Shown in pieces: positions 32,425 through 43,384 of a DNA stretch of 64,000 nucleotides. This DNA comes from Tretioscincus oriximinensis. Its lineage: Eukaryota > Chordata > Lepidosauria > Squamata > Gymnophthalmidae. The position numbers were made by a program, and so were the translations under genes. The DNA lies in contig JAJVDF010000359.1 in the NCBI GenBank assembly GCA_022410635.1, positions 547,455 through 611,454 on the forward strand, given 5' to 3'. Below the pieces are notes generated by a model. It was given only the letters and a program-made list of their open reading frames with translations, was not told the DNA's origin and did not search any database. Positions within the stretch are counted from its first letter, which is position 1. Every line of letters starts with the position of its first letter.

Positions 32425-33640
32425 CAAGAAGATATTATGGAACTGGAGAAGGTTCAGAAAAGGGCAACAAGAAGGATCAAGGGACTGGAGCAAAATCCCT
32501 TATGAAATCAGGCTGCAACATCTGGGACTCTTCATCCTTGAAAGTCAATGCCTGAGAGGTGATCTGACTGAACTGTATAAAATCATGCAAGGAATGGATA
32601 AGGTGAATAGAATCTTATTCTCTATTGCTTAACACTTGGACCAGGGGGCCTTCCTTGAAGCTAATGTGCAGAAGAGTGAGGACAGACAAGGAAAGTATTT
32701 TTTCACCCAGAGTAGGCTGACCAGATGACCCCTTTTTTTNGGGGGGGAACCCGGTTAAGAGGTGTCTACCCTGCCCTCCTAGGGGGGGAGGGGGACATCT
32801 CCCCGGGTTTTGCTGTGGAAAATAAATTAAAACAATTTTAAAAACACCACCACCACTAGGGAGCTCTGGCATCTGGGGCCAGCTCCTGAAGGCACCCTCC
32901 CCTCANTAAAAAATAAAAATTCTCACACACTTCAAAAATGTCTCATACACTTAAAAAAATGTTTTTAATTTTTATTCTTTTAAAAATCACTGCACAATCA
33001 CTAGGGGGTTCTGGCAACTGTGGACAGCTCCTGCAGACACCCTCCTCTCAGTAAAAAATAAAAATTCTCATGCCTTCAAACAATTCTCACAAACTTAAAA
33101 AAAATGATTTTTTTAAAAAAANAATTCACTGCAGCACCCCTAGGGGTCTCTAGCAACCGGGCCCAGCTCCTGAAGGCACCCTCCCCNCTGTAAAAAAATA
33201 AAAAAATTCTGATATACTCCAAATATTCTCACAAAGTTTAAAAATTCTCACACGCTTCACAGATTTCTAGGGTGGGAATTTTGGAAGGGAATGAATGTTG
33301 GTGGGTAATTTGCATATTTATGAATATGCAAATTAGCATGAATATTAATTGCCCTGGTTTGGGCCTCAGAAAATCTGGTCAGTCTAACCCAGAGGGTTAT
33401 CAGCCTACAGAAATTACTTCCAGAAGAGGTGGTTGTAGTTAGCAGCATCGACAGCTTTAAGACAAGATTAAACATGTTCATAGAAGCCAAAGGTATAAAC
33501 AGCTACTAAGTCGGATGTCTTTATTTTTCCTTCTTCTGTTTCAGACTGCCAGGTGTCATTGGGGAGCCACTGTGTAAGAAAGCATGCTGGACTAGATGGG
33601 CCCCAACCCTATTCTGCAAGGTTCCTCTTATGTTAATGCA
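32425..33640 (+). mobile_element. CR1 type A split by a long TA-flanked transposon
   Basis: CR1 sequence at 32425-32712 continues at 33387-33640 (CCCAGAGGGTTATCAGCC). The insertion, 32715-33384, has ends GGCTGACCAGATGACCCC and CTGGTCAGTC and TA on both sides. At 670 bp it is the longest copy of that family here. Confidence 0.72.
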
Positions 33641-34320
33641 TGTTCAGTGATCTGCTCGCTAAAAAGGCCCACAGTCTTGGATTTTGCAACCACTACTGTT
33701 AGTCCAATTCCACAGCAGACGTTTCTAAAAGCTGAATGTTGGGCATTTAGTGACATGGATACTAAATCTCACATGACTTCGAGGCTAGGTGTAAAAATTC
33801 ATTGGCTCTCGGCTCACAGAGAATGCTGGGAACTGTAGTAAAGCAAATGCAGCAATGACTTATGAGGCTTAACATTAATGAGATATATATTATAATCCAA
33901 TGTATGCAGAGTAAACACACAGCTTTCTGAGCCCTGAAGGATAAGTTTTGTACAACCGGTTGTAGCTTCTTCCAGGATAAAGAAATATAATCCACATGTT
34001 TTGTTTTATTCCAAAAGGAGACTTTAGTTTTATTTACACAGTCTGTAAAATAAAAATAGCAATGAATATACTGATGACTTTTGAGTATAGGTTAAGTGAC
34101 CATCGCTTGATTAAACATCACACTTCAAGCATCTTCAATACAGAATTATATCAACCAGAATAAGCATATGAGCATCCGCGAGTATAATGAGCATACACAT
34201 TACAACTAAGAATACATAGATAAGTTATAATATCAACATCCTTGTAACTCTGAACATACTCCAGTTTATCAATGTCCCTTTTTAATTGATTTCAGAGAAA
34301 TAACCGTGTTTGTATTAGTT
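33641..34320. other. No gene recognised
   Basis: Unassigned AT-rich DNA. GAATGCTGGGAACTGTAGTA near 33820 resembles a ZNF143-type motif but is isolated. Confidence 0.35.
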
Positions 34321-34375
34321 CAGAAAATCCAGCAAGGGGGCTAGTAGAACTTGGAGACTAACAAGAGAAAGGTTA

Positions 34376-34935
34376 TGTGATAGATAAAATAGTTTTCTCT
34401 ATTCAAGTTATCCATCCCATCACTTCTAAGACACCATCTTCTTCTTCTTCTTCTTCTTCTTCTTCTTCTTCTTCTTCTTCTTCTTCTTCTTCTTCTTCTT
34501 CTTCTTCTTCTTCTTCTTCTTCTTCTTCTTCTTCTTCTTCTTCTTCTTCTTCTTCTTCTTCTTCTTCTTCTTCTTCTTCTTCTTCTTCTTCTTCTTCTTC
34601 TTCTTCTTCTTCTTCTTCTTCTTCTTCTTCTTCTTCTTCTTCTTCTTCTTCTTCTTCTTCTTCTTCTTCTTCTTCTTCTTCAAAAGAGAGGTACTCCTGT
34701 CCCTTGATTATTCTTGTTGCCATTTTCTGCACCTTCTCTAGTTCCACAATATTTTTTCTGAGATGTGGTGACCAGAATTGTACATAGGATTCCAAATGCG
34801 GCTTCACCACAGATTTATAAAGTGGCAAAACAACACTTGCAGACTTGTTTTACATTCCTTTTCTAATTAACCCCAACATGGAATTTGCATTTTTTTTTGC
34901 TGCTGCTGCATGCTGGGCTGACACCTTCAATGAGC
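34376..34935 (-). mobile_element. CR1 type A interrupted by a TTC array
   Basis: Minus-strand CR1 (on plus: TTGCCATTTTCTGCACCTTC, GAGATGTGGTGACCAGAATT) with a TTC microsatellite expanded inside it. Confidence 0.65.
34438..34681. repeat. Perfect (TTC)n array, about 81 units
   Basis: 244 bases of uninterrupted CTT repeats on plus (GAA on minus). The poly-Ser, poly-Glu and poly-Lys frames here are artefacts. Confidence 0.97.
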
Positions 34936-34979
34936 TTTGGAATTTACATCCAGAAGAGGTGGTGGTAGCTAGCAGCCTA

Positions 34980-35735
34980 GAACATAAGAACATAAGAACA
35001 TAAGAACATCAGAAGAGCCATCCTGGATCAGGCCACAGCCCATCGAGTCCAGCATTCTGTGTCACACAGAGGCCCACCAGATGCACCTGGGCAGTCCGAA
35101 CAGAGGAAAGCAAAATATGCTGCTCCTGTTCTTGACTCCCTGCAAATGGCATTTCAGGAGTCCTGCCTGTTGCTCCATCCCAGAGTCAACATCCAGACAT
35201 CCATCCTAGTATCCATTAATACCCTTAGTGTCCATAAACCTGTCTAGTCCTGTCTTGAAGCTGTCCAAGCTGTTAGCTCCACTACCTCTTCAGGAAGTAA
35301 ATTCCACAGGCCGATGACCCTCTGTGTGAAAAAATACTTTCCTTTGTCTGTTCTCACTTTTCTACCCAACAGTTTTAAGGAGAGCCCTCTGGTCCTTGTG
35401 TTGTGTGATAGAGAAAACATTTTTTCTCTATTCACCCTGTCGATCCCATGCCTAAATAGCTTTAAGACAGGATTGGACATGTTCATGGAAGCCAAGAGTG
35501 TAAACAGCTCCTAGGATGGATGTCTTGATGCTGCCTCCAGGATGGAACAGCAGGCAGGATTCCTGAAATGCCATTTGCATCAAGAACAGGTGAATATTTT
35601 GCCTCCTTCCGTTCCAGACTGTCCAGGTGCAACTGTTGGGCCTCTGGGTGAGACAGAAGGCTGGACTAGGTGGGCTTCGGCTCGATTCAGCAGGGCTCCT
35701 CTTATGTTCTTATGTTCTTATGAGCTCTCCACCAA
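34980..35735. mobile_element. CR1 type A copies, minus then plus
   Basis: 34980-35452 is a minus-strand tail starting with three AACATAAG units. 35455-35735 is a plus-strand tail ending GGCTCCTCTTATGTTCTTAT. The switch lies inside the ORF. Confidence 0.75.
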
Positions 35736-36240
35736 CAGCCCAAGATCATTTTCCTGCTCTGTCACAGAAAGCTTGGATCCCATCAGTTGGTCAAAGTAAC
35801 TGGGGTTCTTTGCCCCAACTTTGCTCTTGCTTAAGTAGAACCCCATTTGTCTCTACAATTTTTCACTGACTTCCTTGAATTTGTGGGGGTGTTAAGACTT
35901 GATGGCAGTTCACATAATTCAGCAGAGTTCTTCCTCTGCTTCTAATGCTGTACAGTGGAAACTTAAAGTCCCTCTTTTCTGCTCCCTTGATGGGTCCTCT
36001 TTGTCTGAATCCTTTGATCCTCAGTTCAGACAATAGGTTCAAGGATCATCTTTGTTCTGCTCTCACGCAGACATCTCTCTCCAGCCTCACACTGAGGACA
36101 GCAATATGTCATCGACATAAGGACCCAACTTAAACACGTCACATTGGCAGAACAGAGTGGAAATGGAAAGTGATTGTTTTCTGAGGGACAGAAGCTCAAA
36201 CTGCTCAGATAGACTGGGCTGGGCTGGAACTCTGTAAAAC
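35736..36240. other. No gene recognised
   Basis: Unassigned. On the minus strand a short frame near 36090-36130 ends PYVDDILLSSV, reminiscent of a retroelement polymerase motif, but no other conserved block flanks it. Confidence 0.35.
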
Positions 36241-36241
36241 C

Positions 36242-36545
36242 GAAGAAGAAGAAGAAGAAGAAGAAGAAGAAGAAGAAGAAGAAGAAGAAGAAGAAGAAGA
36301 AGAAGAAGAAGAAGAAGAAGAAGAAGAANNNNNNNNNNNNNNNNNNNNNNNNNNNNNNNNNNNNNNNNNNNNNNNNNNNNNNNNNNNNNNNNNNNNNNNN
36401 NNNNNNNNNNNNNNNNNNNNNNNNNNNNAAGAAGAAGAAGAAGAAAAAGAAGAAGAAAAAGAAAAAGAAAAAGAAAAAGAAAAAGAAGAAGAAGAAGAAG
36501 AAAAAGAAAAAGAAAAAAAAGAAAAAGAAAAAGAAGAAGAAGAAG
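36242..36545. repeat. (GAA)n array with assembly gap
   Basis: Perfect GAA units at 36242-36328, then exactly 100 n at 36329-36428 (a placeholder gap), then GAA with GAAAAA variants to 36545. True length unknown. Confidence 0.95.
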
Positions 36546-36549
36546 GTGT

Positions 36550-36798
36550 CTTACAAAGTCAGTTTTCACCCAAAGGCTTACATATATTCTGTCTTCTCCA
36601 CAAAGTTAACGGTAGCACTCATTTATCTAATTCAAATGTAGATTGCAAATCTACTTTCTTTCGAATAGCTGAGTTGGCTAAAGCTGAGGCCAGTAGAGGG
36701 TGCTCCCCCCTTTCCACAGCAAAGACTGGGCTTCGAAAACTGATTTCTTAGTTGAAAGACCATCTCTCAGCTCACTGCGCCGTTTGCCCCTCAAGAAA
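36550..36798 (-). mobile_element. tRNA-derived SINE, type I
   Basis: On plus: TTTTCACCCAAAGGCTTACA, GAGGCCAGTAGAGGGTGCTC, then GGCTTCGAAAACTG and GCTCACTGCGCCGTTTGCC as the tRNA-like end. The neighbouring GAA array probably grew from its purine-rich tail. Confidence 0.65.
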
Positions 36799-36959
36799 GC
36801 TTAAGGTGATGGGTGAAGTATGCCTTGTGCTTGATGTTTAATATGAACATTTGCCTCCGGACTTAACATAATTTTGCTCAGATGATCAAGTGTAGGCAAA
36901 GACAGACCATCCTTTGCATCATGAACATTACACAGCCATTTTCCATTGAAGAAAATCCA

Positions 36960-37260
36960 TGAAAATAGGATTGCCATGTACCATGGGTGTCAGCAGTGTG
37001 ACTGCTGATCATACCAGTCCTTACAGATCTGCCCAGGCCGCCTATTTCCTGTCGAGCCCAATTCAAGGCATACAAAGCCCTAAACGACTTGAGCCATGGC
37101 TGTATGAAGGAGCACCTTCTCCCCTATAGGGCTGCCCGTGCACTAAGGTCCCAAGGAGAAGGCCTTCTGGCAACTCTGCCCCTTGCAGCAATGCAGGGAT
37201 AGGGGCACATAGGAGGGTCTTCTCTGTGGTAACAGCTTCCCCTTAGAGGCACAGCTGACT
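36960..37260 (+). mobile_element. L2-like LINE, 3' fragment
   Basis: CATACCAGTCCTTACAGATC, GAGCCCAATTCAAGGC and GGAGCACCTTCTCCCCTATA follow the L2-like ORF2 end and tail. Confidence 0.6.
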
Positions 37261-37264
37261 CTTA

Positions 37265-37738
37265 CACCGGACAGAGGGATCAGCTCTGTTCTCATTGGTA
37301 GACCCTTGGTCAGACCTCATCTAGAGTACTGCGTTCAGTTTTGGACATCCCAGTTTGAAAGAACTGCAGGATGTTCAAAGGAGATGAGTGGTCTGGAAAC
37401 CATGTCCTATGAGGAACGGTTGAAGGATCTGGACAGGTTTAGTCTGCAAAAGAGAAGAGGAGACCTGATAGTTGCCTACAAACATCCGAAGGGCTGTCAC
37501 AGAGCAGAAGGGTCAGCTTTGTTCTCATTGGCCCATGGAAGGACGAGAAACAATGGAATGAAACTGCAAGGAAGGAGATACAGATTAGAAATTAGGGTGG
37601 GGGGGACTTTCTGACAGTGAGGTGACCAACCAGGAGATGGTGGGTTTTCCTTCAATGGAAGTCTTCAAGCAGAGGGTGGGCAGCTATCTGTCTGGGGTTG
37701 GATCCCATGACCCTGGAGATCCCCTCCAACTCTAGGAT
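37265..37738 (+). mobile_element. CR1 type B LINE, 3' end
   Basis: TTGGTCAGACCTCATCTAGA, EERLKDLDRFSLQKRRGDLI on plus, and the tail GATCCCCTCCAACTCTAGGA. Confidence 0.75.
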
Positions 37739-37739
37739 T

Positions 37740-38234
37740 AGACCCAAACTCTGAAAACATATGTGTTTATAGTCTATGTATTTTTGTGCCATAAATTGAC
37801 AAGGAATATTTTTTGGACACATTCCTAATTGCGAACCAGTTTGGTTCATTGCCTAGAGTAAAAGCACTATATAATAGCTCCAAAATGAAAACGGGTTAGC
37901 AATACACCTGTTGAATTGTAAAGAAATACGTATTCTTACAGTTACACACCCTGTATTATAGAAATAAAACAAACATTCATCCAACCTTGAAATTTTCCAG
38001 AGGGGTGGCATCTTTATCTAATACAATAGTTAGTATAATTTCTTACAGGACTGTTTCTTCCAAAAAGCTTCCAGGGAGGAAAACTCCAGCCCTTGTCAAA
38101 CATCCCAAAAGGACTGTTGGCCCAGTTGTTGAAACCCTAAGAGAAGAATGTCCCCAACTCCATGAAATGCTAGAATAATTCCTTCCTTGTGATTCAATGC
38201 TCCGATTGGCTGTTATAAATTAAATAGGATTAAG
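37740..38234 (+). other. Unassigned stretch with one short unexplained frame
   Basis: No repeat recognised. The plus-strand frame at 37987-38178 ends VVETLREECPQLHEMLE-stop and is preceded near 38050 by an acceptor-like TTTCTTACAG. It looks more protein-like than its neighbours, but I recognise no domain and see no partner exon. Confidence 0.3.
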
Positions 38235-38235
38235 C

Positions 38236-39505
38236 CTTACCAACTTGCTAGAATTATTTGAGAGTGTTAACAAACATGTAGATAAAGGGGATCCAGTTGA
38301 TATTGTCTATCTAGATTTTCAGAAGGCTTTTGATAAAGTCCCTCACCAAAGGCTTCTAAAAAAGCTCCGTACTCATGGTATAAGAGGACAGACTTTGTCC
38401 TGGATTGGAAACTGGCTAAAAGATAGAAAACAGAGGGTAGTATTAAATGGACAGTTCTCTGAGTGGAAAGAGGTAAGAAGTGGGNTACCCCAGGGATCTG
38501 TACTGGGACCCTTGCTTTTCAATATATTTATAAATGATCTGGATGCCGAGGTAAATAGTGAAGTAGCCAAGTTTGCTGACGACACTAAACTGTTCAGGGT
38601 AGTGAAAACTGAAAGTGATTGTAAGGCACTCCAGAGTGATCTGTTGAAATTGGGTGAGTGGGCATCAAAGTGGCAAATGCACTTCAACTTAAGCAAGTGC
38701 AAGGTCATGCATATTGGGGCAAAGAACCCAAAATCCTCCTACCACCTAATGGGAACCAAACTTTCTGTGACCGAACAAGAAAAGGATCTTGGGGTGTTAG
38801 TGGACAATTCAATGAAAATGTCAACCCAGTGTGCAGCGGCAGCAAAAAAGGCAAATTCCATGTTGGGGATAAGTAGGAAAGGAATCGAAAACAAGTCAGC
38901 AAATGTTGTTTTGCCTCTTTATATATCTGTGGTGTGGCCACATTTGGAATCCTGTGTTCAATTCTGGTCACCACATCTCAAGAGGGATATTTTGGAACTG
39001 GAGAAGGTGCAGAAAAGGGCAACAAAAATGATCAAGGGTCTGGAGCACCTCCCTTACGAAGCAAGGCTGCAACGTCTGGGCCTCTTCAGCCTTGAAAGGC
39101 GACGTCTGAGAGGTGATCTGATTGAAGTGTACAAAATCATGCATGGGATGGACAGGGTGAATAAAGAAAAATGTTTTCTCTCTCCCACAACACTAGGACC
39201 AGGGGGCCCTCCTTAAAACTGTTGGGTAGAAAAGTGAGAACAGACAAAGGAAAGTATTTTTTCACCCAGAGGGTCATCGGCCTGTGGAATTTACTTTCTG
39301 AAGAGGTAGTGGTAGCTAACAGCTTGGATAGTTTCAAGACAGGACTAGACAGGTTTATGGACACCAAAGGTATAAATAGATACTAGGATGGATGCCTGGA
39401 TGCTGCCTCCGGGATGGAGCCACAGACAGGACTCCTGAGATACCATTTGAAGGGAGTCACGAACAGGAGGATATTTTGCTTCCTCTGTTCAGGCTGCCCA
39501 GGTGG
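38236..39505 (+). mobile_element. CR1 type A LINE, reverse transcriptase and tail
   Basis: The largest LINE coding remnant here. A 323-residue frame (38245-39216) runs from LDFQKAFDKVPHQRLLKKLR through [20 protein letters not shown], the catalytic FADDTK (from 38571) and LVDNSMKMSTQCAAAAKKAN to the C-terminus. The tail runs to about 39500. Endonuclease and ORF1 are missing (5' truncation), and one n lies in the frame. Confidence 0.88.
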
Positions 39506-39920
39506 GACAGAGTGCTGGACAGAGTGCTGGGCTGGTGCTTGTCACTGCTTATTGCCTTCCCTTCCCGTTCCCTACGGCTGTTCATCTCAGTTACAAATTC
39601 TGAAGGTTCCTGAACTTGCAGTCCTCCTTCTTTTGCCTTTCTTTTTTTACCTTATTGTTTTGCAAAGTGTCCAGCACATTTTGTTTTCCGTTCATGAGCT
39701 TCAAAGGCCAGATCAGTCCCTTTGAACCTGCGGAGCCTGTGTTGAAGTTTGCCCAATTCTGCTTCCACTTGGAACTTTCACTACAGTAGCAAAGCAGGGG
39801 AGATGTCGGGTGCTGAGGCTGATCAGGGTTTCTGCAGGTCGCGATGAGACAATAGAGTTTCATAACAATGGAAAGTGCGTCACTTAATCCCCAGGCTCTG
39901 CCTCCTGGGTTCAACAAGCC
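39506..39920. other. Upstream of gene 4; no coding feature
   Basis: No repeat or gene recognised between the CR1 and the promoter. Confidence 0.4.
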
Positions 39921-39924
39921 CTCC

Positions 39925-39967
39925 ATAAATACAAGGACTTTGGGCTCCATACTTCATCCAAGCCTCT
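39925..39967 (+). promoter_or_regulatory. Core promoter of gene 4
   Basis: ATAAATA at 39925-39931 and CTTCATCCAAGCCTCT at 39952-39967, first bases 27 nt apart, as in genes 3 and 5. Confidence 0.68.
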
Positions 39968-40007
39968 GGGACAGCTCCTGTTGGGATATTGGCTCTCATT
40001 GGAAAAC

Positions 40008-43000
40008 ATGAGGGCCTTACTACTCGCTTTTACTGTGCTCTTGGCAGCCATTGTGCTTTCGGAAGGTAAGGATAAGTATTTGCGTGTTTGGTGTTGTGGT
40101 TAGAGGATCAGACTCTTATCTGCCCTCCTCCATGAAGCCAGTCACAAAGGTCTAGTCACAGTTCTTTTGGAGCTCTTGCAGCCCTACCTACTTCACAAGG
40201 GGTCTATTGTGAAGAGAAGGGCAGGAAATTATATACAGCTGCTTTGAGTCCTTTTGGATTAAGAAAAGCAGGATATAAAACCTGACTCTTATTCTTACAG
40301 GGCCAAAATTGCGCTCTGATTGGGGAATAGTCCATGCAGTTAGCAGGACCGAGCATTCACACCGCTAATCTCTTTGCTATCCCTCAATTGTCCTAAAATN
40401 CAATTTGACATATTGAAGCACTCCTCAATCATTCCTGTGCCTTGGAGACATTCCTGCAAGTACTGAGAGGGCTGCATTCTAAGCCTTTCTGTGTTCTGCA
40501 TGTCAAGTGACGTTTTTTCACCCAATTGCAGTGAAAGGAGGCAGAGGGGCAGNACACAGAAAGGCTAGAATAGAATGCTTCTGCCTAGGGGAGTTTGGAA
40601 GGCAAGAAACATTCCCCTCTCCCCCAGTCAGCGCTAAGAGTGGTTCTCAACATTGCCTGAAGGCAAGTGCAAGTAGTATTTTATAGAAGGGCAATTTGAT
40701 CTGATCACTCCAAAAACTGTTGCAAAAGGGAAAGTTCCTTCTCTCCACAGCTCTTTACAGGCTAAAGGTAGTAGCGTTAAGATAGGATTAAACAGGTTCA
40801 TGGAAGCCAACAGTGGTGGTTGGTGCACTTTGAGATTTGGGGTGGGGGTGCAGGACCCGGGCTTCCCTAATGTCACCAAGGCTGAAGAAAGCTCCCTTCT
40901 TCCAGCTTTGGCGATGTTAGAAAAGCGGCCGGAAGGAGGCACATTCAAGCACGTACCAGTCTCTCTTTTAGTCTGCAAGTTGAATGGCAATACAAAATGG
41001 CGCCTCTGTGGAGACTGAGACAGAGACTGTAGCCCCTCCCAGGCAGCCCTCCCATTGGTTCTGGGATCGGCAACCCCCTTTCGTCAATAAAAAAAACCTG
41101 CCTGGACCTTTTTGATTTGTTGGCAGCTCCTCTATAAAGACCTATAATCGGTCAATTGTTCTCCATTGTTTTCTATGGAGATTTTATCATCGATTTTAAT
41201 CTCTGGGTATTCGCCAGACCTGACAAACCCAGAGGCAAGCCGCCACTGGAAGCCAAGGTTATCAGTCGCTACATGGATGGATGTCTTGGTCCTGCCTCCG
41301 GGATGGAACAACATGCAAGATTCCTGAACAAACATTTTAGGGGAGAATCAAGATCAGGGGAAGATTTTGCTTTCTTCTGCATGAGATACCAGTGGCAGTT
41401 GGTGGGCCACTGGGTGAGACACATTGGACTAGATGGGCTCTGGCCCCATTCAGAAGGTCTCCTCTCATGTTCTTATGTTCTTGTGTTCTTGTGCTTCTGA
41501 GTTTCCCAATGATAGTAAGGGGGGGNAAAAATCAAAATATACTTCTCAAAACAATTAAGGGAACACTTTAACATAATTGTTCCCTTAATTGTTTTGAGCA
41601 GTATATATTAGGAAAAGGGCACTCTATAAAACTGGTGGGCAGGAGAATTCGGAAGATTATCAGTCCATGGAAGAAGTGATAGCAACCTGCCTGGAGAGTG
41701 CTAAGAAGGGGTTGGACAAATTCACGAAGGCCAGCTATACTAATGGCTAGTTGGATGTGTCCACCCACTTCTTTTCTTCAGACTTCCCTTACCCTTGCAT
41801 GGTGTGGCTGCCACATGGTCCTGTGCCACTCACACCCTGATAGCACCAGGAATGTGTGAAGAAAGGCCAGCTTGCACGGCATAAAACACCGGGGGGGAGG
41901 CAGCCGTCGTGGTGCTTACGCCCAGTATAGTGTAATATATTATGCCCCACCTTTTTAACTGCCGTGCATGTGCAGTCCCTGAAAACGGCACATGCACAAA
42001 TGGTGCGAGTTGCACCCATTGGAGGATGTCCAGCAAAGGACCTAGCAGCACTTTGAGACCAACTTGAGAAAAGTGGTTGGCAGAAGCTTTCGTAGACAGG
42101 TCTACTTCTTCAGATGCTGAGGGACTCATGTCAGGGTCAGGTATTTATAGGGAAATGTGTATGGGAGAAGACAAAGCATATGCAACTGTAGTGAGGTGTT
42201 GAATAGTTCCTGCTATTTACCTGTTTTTCTAACCTGCAATTCACCACCTCCCTACAGTTGCAAATGCTTTGACTTCTCCCATACACATTTCCCTATAAAT
42301 ACCTGACCCTGACATTAGTCCCTCAGCATCTGAAGAAGTCGACCTGTCTACGAAAGCTTCTGCCACCCACTTTTCTCAAGTTAGTCTCAAAGTGCTACTA
42401 GCTCCTTTGCTGGACTTTCTGCTAGACTATCACGGCTATTTCTCTGAAATTGACTACCATTGGAGGATCTCACACTGGCAACATGAACTCACTGCTGTCT
42501 CGCACTCGCTGATGTTGTTGCCTCAGTCTGGCTCAGTATTTACTTTCTGGTTAGTCGGATCCCCTGTCCCCCGTGGATCTAAAGGTTTTTCTAATGGTTG
42601 CTTGCAAAAGGATGAAGGTACATATCCCTGGGCTCCTGATGGGGTTATTTTGGAACTTAATGCCATTGCGGTTCTTAACACATAGCATGGCTTACTTTCT
42701 TTGCAGCCTAACTCTGCACTTCCTTTTTTTTTTTTGCAGCCTCTCCACGAACATGCAAGCAATATTGCGCTCCTAACAAGTGTGGCCATGGAAAATGTAG
42801 CCCTGGGACAACCCCACAGGTTAACTGTGCCTGTGCAGCCTCGGGTGGCTACTGCTGTGTGAGGGTTCAGCCACCGCCGCCACCACCGCCACCACCACCT
42901 CCTCCACCACCTCCTCCTCCTCCACCGCCTCCTCCTCCACCACCACATCCCAAGTGGCATTATCCAGTCCATCCTCATCCTCATCCTCATCCGCATGTCC

Positions 43001-43047
43001 CTCCTCCTCAACCCAAGCGACCACCCCCAACCCACGTCAAGGGGTAA
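40008..43047 (+). CDS. Eight-cysteine defensin-like peptide with poly-proline tail, gene 4
   Basis: Exon 1 (40008-40065) and exon 2 (42740-43047) join in phase 1 over a 2,674-bp GT-AG intron and encode 121 residues. Residues 1-20 are a signal peptide (MRALLLAFTVLL..., cleavage likely after SEA). The cysteine domain has C25, C29, C34, C39, C49, C51, C58, C59, spacing X3, X4, X4, X9, X1, X6, CC, with NCAC and GGYCC. Then come VRVQ, 25 consecutive prolines (residues 64-88), HPKWHYPV, a four-fold His-Pro repeat and a basic end (QPKRPPPTHVKG). The mature chain has nine Lys/Arg and no Asp/Glu. Mixed CCA, CCG and CCT codons in the run argue against recent slippage alone. A polyproline II rod with a cationic end could bind envelopes, matrix or SH3/WW-like partners; this is inference. 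The intron holds a SINE, a CR1 split by a hAT MITE and a Penelope fold-back. Intact. Confidence 0.86.
40085..40302 (+). mobile_element. tRNA-derived SINE, type II
   Basis: GTGGTTAGAGGATCAGACTC, a degraded box B, CTACTTCACAAGGGGTCTAT, then GCTGCTTTGAGTCC and CTGACTCTTATTCTT. Inserted 20 bp after the gene 4 splice donor. Confidence 0.65.
40745..41480 (+). mobile_element. CR1 type A tail split by a hAT MITE
   Basis: CR1 at 40745-40810 continues at 41249-41480 (GAAGCCAAGGTTATCAGTCG to TCATGTTCTTATGTTCTT). The gap is filled exactly by the hAT MITE. Confidence 0.7.
40811..41248. mobile_element. hAT-type MITE, copy 2
   Basis: A 438-bp insertion with the 8-bp duplication GAAGCCAA at 40803-40810 and 41249-41256. 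Ends are CAGTGGTGGTTGG at the left and, reversed, CAGTGGCGGCTTGCC at the right. No protein encoded. 15154-15535 is a second copy. Confidence 0.85.
41540..41760 (+). mobile_element. CR1-like fragment
   Basis: GGGCACTCTATAAAACTGGTGGGCAG... follows the CR1 type A C-terminal region, degraded. 41545-41600 contains a short palindrome (CAAAACAATTAAGGGAAC and its inverse). Confidence 0.45.
42028..42456. mobile_element. Penelope-derived fold-back element
   Basis: A 429-bp near-perfect hairpin. The left arm has AGCAGCACTTTGAGACC, GGCAGAAGCTTTCGTAGACA and TATTTATAGGGAAATGTG; the right arm is the inverse. CCATTGGAGGAT is duplicated at 42016-42027 and 42457-42468. The left arm matches the 3' end of the Penelope-like element at 55200-55390. 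Confidence 0.8.
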
Positions 43048-43139
43048 GAGTCTAGGGACTCCACGAAGAGGGGGCCTGGCCAGTGGTAGAATCACCTCTG
43101 CCGCAACTGATGCAGAAATGCTTTCGCTCCTCCCTGCAA

Positions 43140-43145
43140 AATAAA
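43140..43145 (+). terminator. Poly(A) signal of gene 4
   Basis: AATAAA, 93 bases after the stop codon. Confidence 0.75.
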
Positions 43146-43384
43146 AAAGTGGTCGCCCATCACTTGGTCTCCTGTCTTTCCTAACAACACATTGGCATAC
43201 ACATGCTGTGACTAGATGGGTCGTGGGATGGTGGACTGGGTGACCTGTGGCCTTATGTTCTTGTTATCTAGAAGATCTGCTCCCACGGTGGCTCAAACCA
43301 AGGCCAACCGCCCAGAAATACTCGCTAAACTGCATATAATGAATGGGCCTTGCAAGTGTGCAGTCAGCAGCCACACCAGAGTTA

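Noticed and set aside
34403..34828. 141-residue frame with a long poly-Glu run (and poly-Ser/poly-Lys frames)
   Set aside because: It is a TTC/GAA microsatellite read inside a minus-strand CR1 fragment.
36087..36140. YVDDILL-like sequence on the minus strand
   Set aside because: Resembles a polymerase motif, but no neighbouring conserved blocks are readable and the adjacent frame is the GAA array.
42523..43095. 190-residue minus-strand Arg/Trp-rich frame over gene 4 exon 2
   Set aside because: Antisense of the poly-proline codons.
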